Source: Deltaproteobacteria bacterium
GTDB taxonomy: Bacteria > Desulfobacterota > Desulfobacteria > Desulfobacterales > UBA11574
Direction of reading: 5' to 3'
NCBI GenBank assembly: GCA_019314155.1
Contig: JAFCZV010000128.1
Span: 1 to 6,890 of the forward strand
DNA: 6,890 nucleotides
Shown piece by piece: positions 5,496-6,890 of the stretch. The stretch's first letter is position 1. Every line of letters starts with the position of its first letter. The position numbers and the translations under genes are program-made. The notes beneath the pieces were generated by a model, which was not told the DNA's origin, made no database searches, and saw only the letters and a program-made list of their open reading frames with translations.

Positions 5496-6558
5496 ATGAC
5501 ATCAAATCGAACCAGAGAAATGACCCCTTTCATTGTCATGGACGTTCTAGAGAAAGCCCATGAAATGGAACGCCGAGGTGTGCATGTGGTCCACCTGGAA
5601 GTGGGCGAGCCCGATTTTGACACCCCCAGATGCATCAAAGAGGCCGCCTGCAAAGCACTCGACAACGGTCATACCCATTATACCCACAGTCTGGGTATTA
5701 TAGAACTCAGAGAAGCCATCAGCGAACATTATTCAAAGGCATATGGTGTAACGGTGGATCCTGACCAGATCGTGATATCGTCGGGTACGTCTCCGGCGAT
5801 GTTTGTTATGTTCTCCGCTCTCCTGGAAAAAGGAGACCAGGTCATTGTCTCTGATCCCCATTATGCCTGCTACCCCAATTTTATAAAGTTCGTTCAGGGC
5901 AATCCGGTGTTCGTACCTGTTTATGAGGAAGACGGCTTTCAATACCGACCTAAGGCCATTGAAAAAAAGATAACTCCCAACACAAAAGGAATATTTATCA
6001 ACTCCCCGTCAAACCCCACCGGAAACCTGCTTTCCAAGGAGCGCATGGCGGCTATTGCCGAGCTGTCGTTAAAACCGGATTCACCGTATATTATCTCGGA
6101 TGAAATCTATCATGGTCTGGTTTATGAGGGTAAAGAACACTCTATTTTGGAATTTACGAAAAGGGCATTTGTATTCAACGGTTTCTCAAAACTATATGCC
6201 ATGACCGGTTTAAGACTTGGATACATGATCGCTCCGAAACATTTTATTGAAGCAAATTTACAATGAGCGAAGACAGCACATGATCCGTCGCCTTAAAGAT
6301 ATGGGTCTCGGGATTACCGTGGAACCGACAGGGGCTTTTTATGTATTTGCAAATGCAAAACACATTTCCAGCGATTCGTATAAACTCGCCTTTGATATTC
6401 TCGAAAAAGCCCATGTCGGGGTAGCGCCGGGCATCGGCTTTGGTAAAAACGGGGAGGGCTACCTTCGATTTTCATATGCCACTTCAATGGAAAACATTAC
6501 CGAGGGATTGGACCGACTGGAGAACTATCTAAAACACCATGATCATAAAATCGGCTGA
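5496..6558 (+). pseudogene. Class I/II PLP-dependent aminotransferase, broken by an internal deletion
   Basis: The first frame (5496-6266, 256 aa) carries the fold-type I signatures: LEVGEPDFDTP (34-44), SSGTSPA (95-101), NSPSNPTGN (169-177, Asn173), SDEIYHG (201-207, Asp202) and FSKLYAMTG (230-238, PLP lysine Lys232). It then fails after APKHFI and stops at 6264-6266. The C-terminal part continues in another frame, KQIYNERRQHM to YLKHHDHKIG, ending TGA 6556-6558. In intact relatives roughly 35 residues separate these two segments. They are absent here, so this is an out-of-frame deletion rather than a simple frameshift. The original length would be near 390 aa. AAGG at 5485-5488 precedes ATG 5496 by 7 nt, and the gap to hisG is 9 bp. 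The family covers aspartate/aromatic/other amino acids; a histidinol-phosphate (HisC-like) role is only suggested by the neighbours. A working enzyme is unlikely. Confidence 0.5.
6248..6255 (+). other. Deletion junction in the aminotransferase gene
   Basis: TGAAGCAA is read as part of Ile-Glu-Ala in the upstream frame and of Lys-Gln in the downstream frame. In relatives the downstream segment normally begins Met-Lys-Gln, which would be ATGAAGCAA. The upstream side would also contain TGAAGCA. The junction thus looks like a deletion between two short direct repeats. The ancestral sequence is not in the window, so the repeat origin is inferred. Confidence 0.5.
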
Positions 6559-6890
6559 TTTTGTTAAAAGCGCTGTTAAACCATCCCACTATCCCTCTGC
6601 GATCTTGCCGGAGATCGCTTTTACGGGACGATCCAATGTGGGCAAATCTTCTCTGATCAACACCCTCGTAAACCGTAAACGTCTGGTAAAGACCAGCTCC
6701 ACACCCGGACGCACCCAACTCATTAATTTTTTCAACATAAACAATGCGTTCTCGTTTGTAGACCTCCCTGGATTCGGATACGCCAGAGTTCCGGAATCTA
6801 TAAAAAGAACATGGGGACCCATGATTGAGACATACCTGTCAACCAGAAAAACGTTAAAAGGCGTAGTGCTCATCATGGACATTCGTCGCA
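6539..6890 (+). CDS. engB: Ribosome biogenesis GTPase EngB/YsxC (5' part, cut by window end)
   Basis: The first 117 residues are present; the frame is open to the window edge. EngB is a small TrmE-Era-family GTPase needed for large ribosomal subunit assembly and is usually essential. Visible are the G1/P-loop GRSNVGKSS (30-38), the G2 region SSTPGRTQ (53-60, switch threonine) and G3 DLPG (75-78) followed by FGYA. The G4 (TKxD) and G5 motifs would lie beyond the window. The N-terminal IKSADFVKSAV before the fold is typical of the family and fixes the ATG at 6539. That ATG overlaps the last 20 bp of the aminotransferase frame. The only upstream GGAGA (6519-6523) is 15 nt away, which is rather far, so translation may lean on coupling with the upstream gene. 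Confidence 0.5.
   Translation, partial: MIIKSADFVKSAVKPSHYPSAILPEIAFTGRSNVGKSSLINTLVNRKRLVKTSSTPGRTQLINFFNINNAFSFVDLPGFGYARVPESIKRTWGPMIETYLSTRKTLKGVVLIMDIRR

Overview
The window looks like a stretch of ordinary chromosome from a Gram-negative anaerobe, most likely a member of Desulfobacterota (Desulfobacterales-like). This placement is an inference from protein style: the MetE/UROD-like protein at the left, the N-terminus of the EngB GTPase at the right, and the octamer-type intergenic repeats resemble what I know from that group. No rRNA or other phylogenetic marker is present.

Layout. (1) 120-1221, plus strand: a MetE-like (cobalamin-independent methionine synthase C-terminal / uroporphyrinogen decarboxylase fold) gene, broken by a perfect 22-bp tandem duplication that shifts the frame. 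(2) 1265-3670, minus strand, convergent: an intact class A penicillin-binding protein (PBP1A type, 801 aa) with all glycosyltransferase and transpeptidase motifs. (3) 3671-4235: a long intergenic region between the divergent PBP gene and his genes. It holds GC-rich triloop hairpins, two inverted arrays of a degenerate 8-nt unit (GGARTRNT), several smaller hairpins, a T-stem/A-stem hairpin and a probable promoter for hisI. (4) 4236-5486: hisI and hisG, abutting, for two early steps of histidine synthesis. (5) 5496-6558: a class I/II PLP aminotransferase gene broken by an internal out-of-frame deletion just after the PLP-lysine region. (6) 6539 to the window end: the start of engB (ysxC/yihA), overlapping the end of the aminotransferase frame by 20 bp and cut by the window edge.

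How the genes relate. hisI, hisG, the aminotransferase and engB run in one direction with gaps of 0 to 9 bp or an overlap, so they are probably co-transcribed from a promoter near 4160-4188. HisG starts the histidine pathway and HisI performs its third step. The adjacent aminotransferase could have supplied a HisC-like step, but this is only suggested by position. The PBP gene stands alone on the opposite strand.

The notable content is not a new defence or mobile system, for which I see no evidence. It is two independent length mutations (one tandem duplication, one deletion with apparent microhomology) disabling two genes within 7 kb, and a structured intergenic repeat built on an 8-nt period. 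The lesions may be real or may be assembly artefacts; the sequence alone cannot decide.

[Form note: the original answer gave no feature confidences; the uniform 0.5 is a placeholder required by the schema, not an estimate.]
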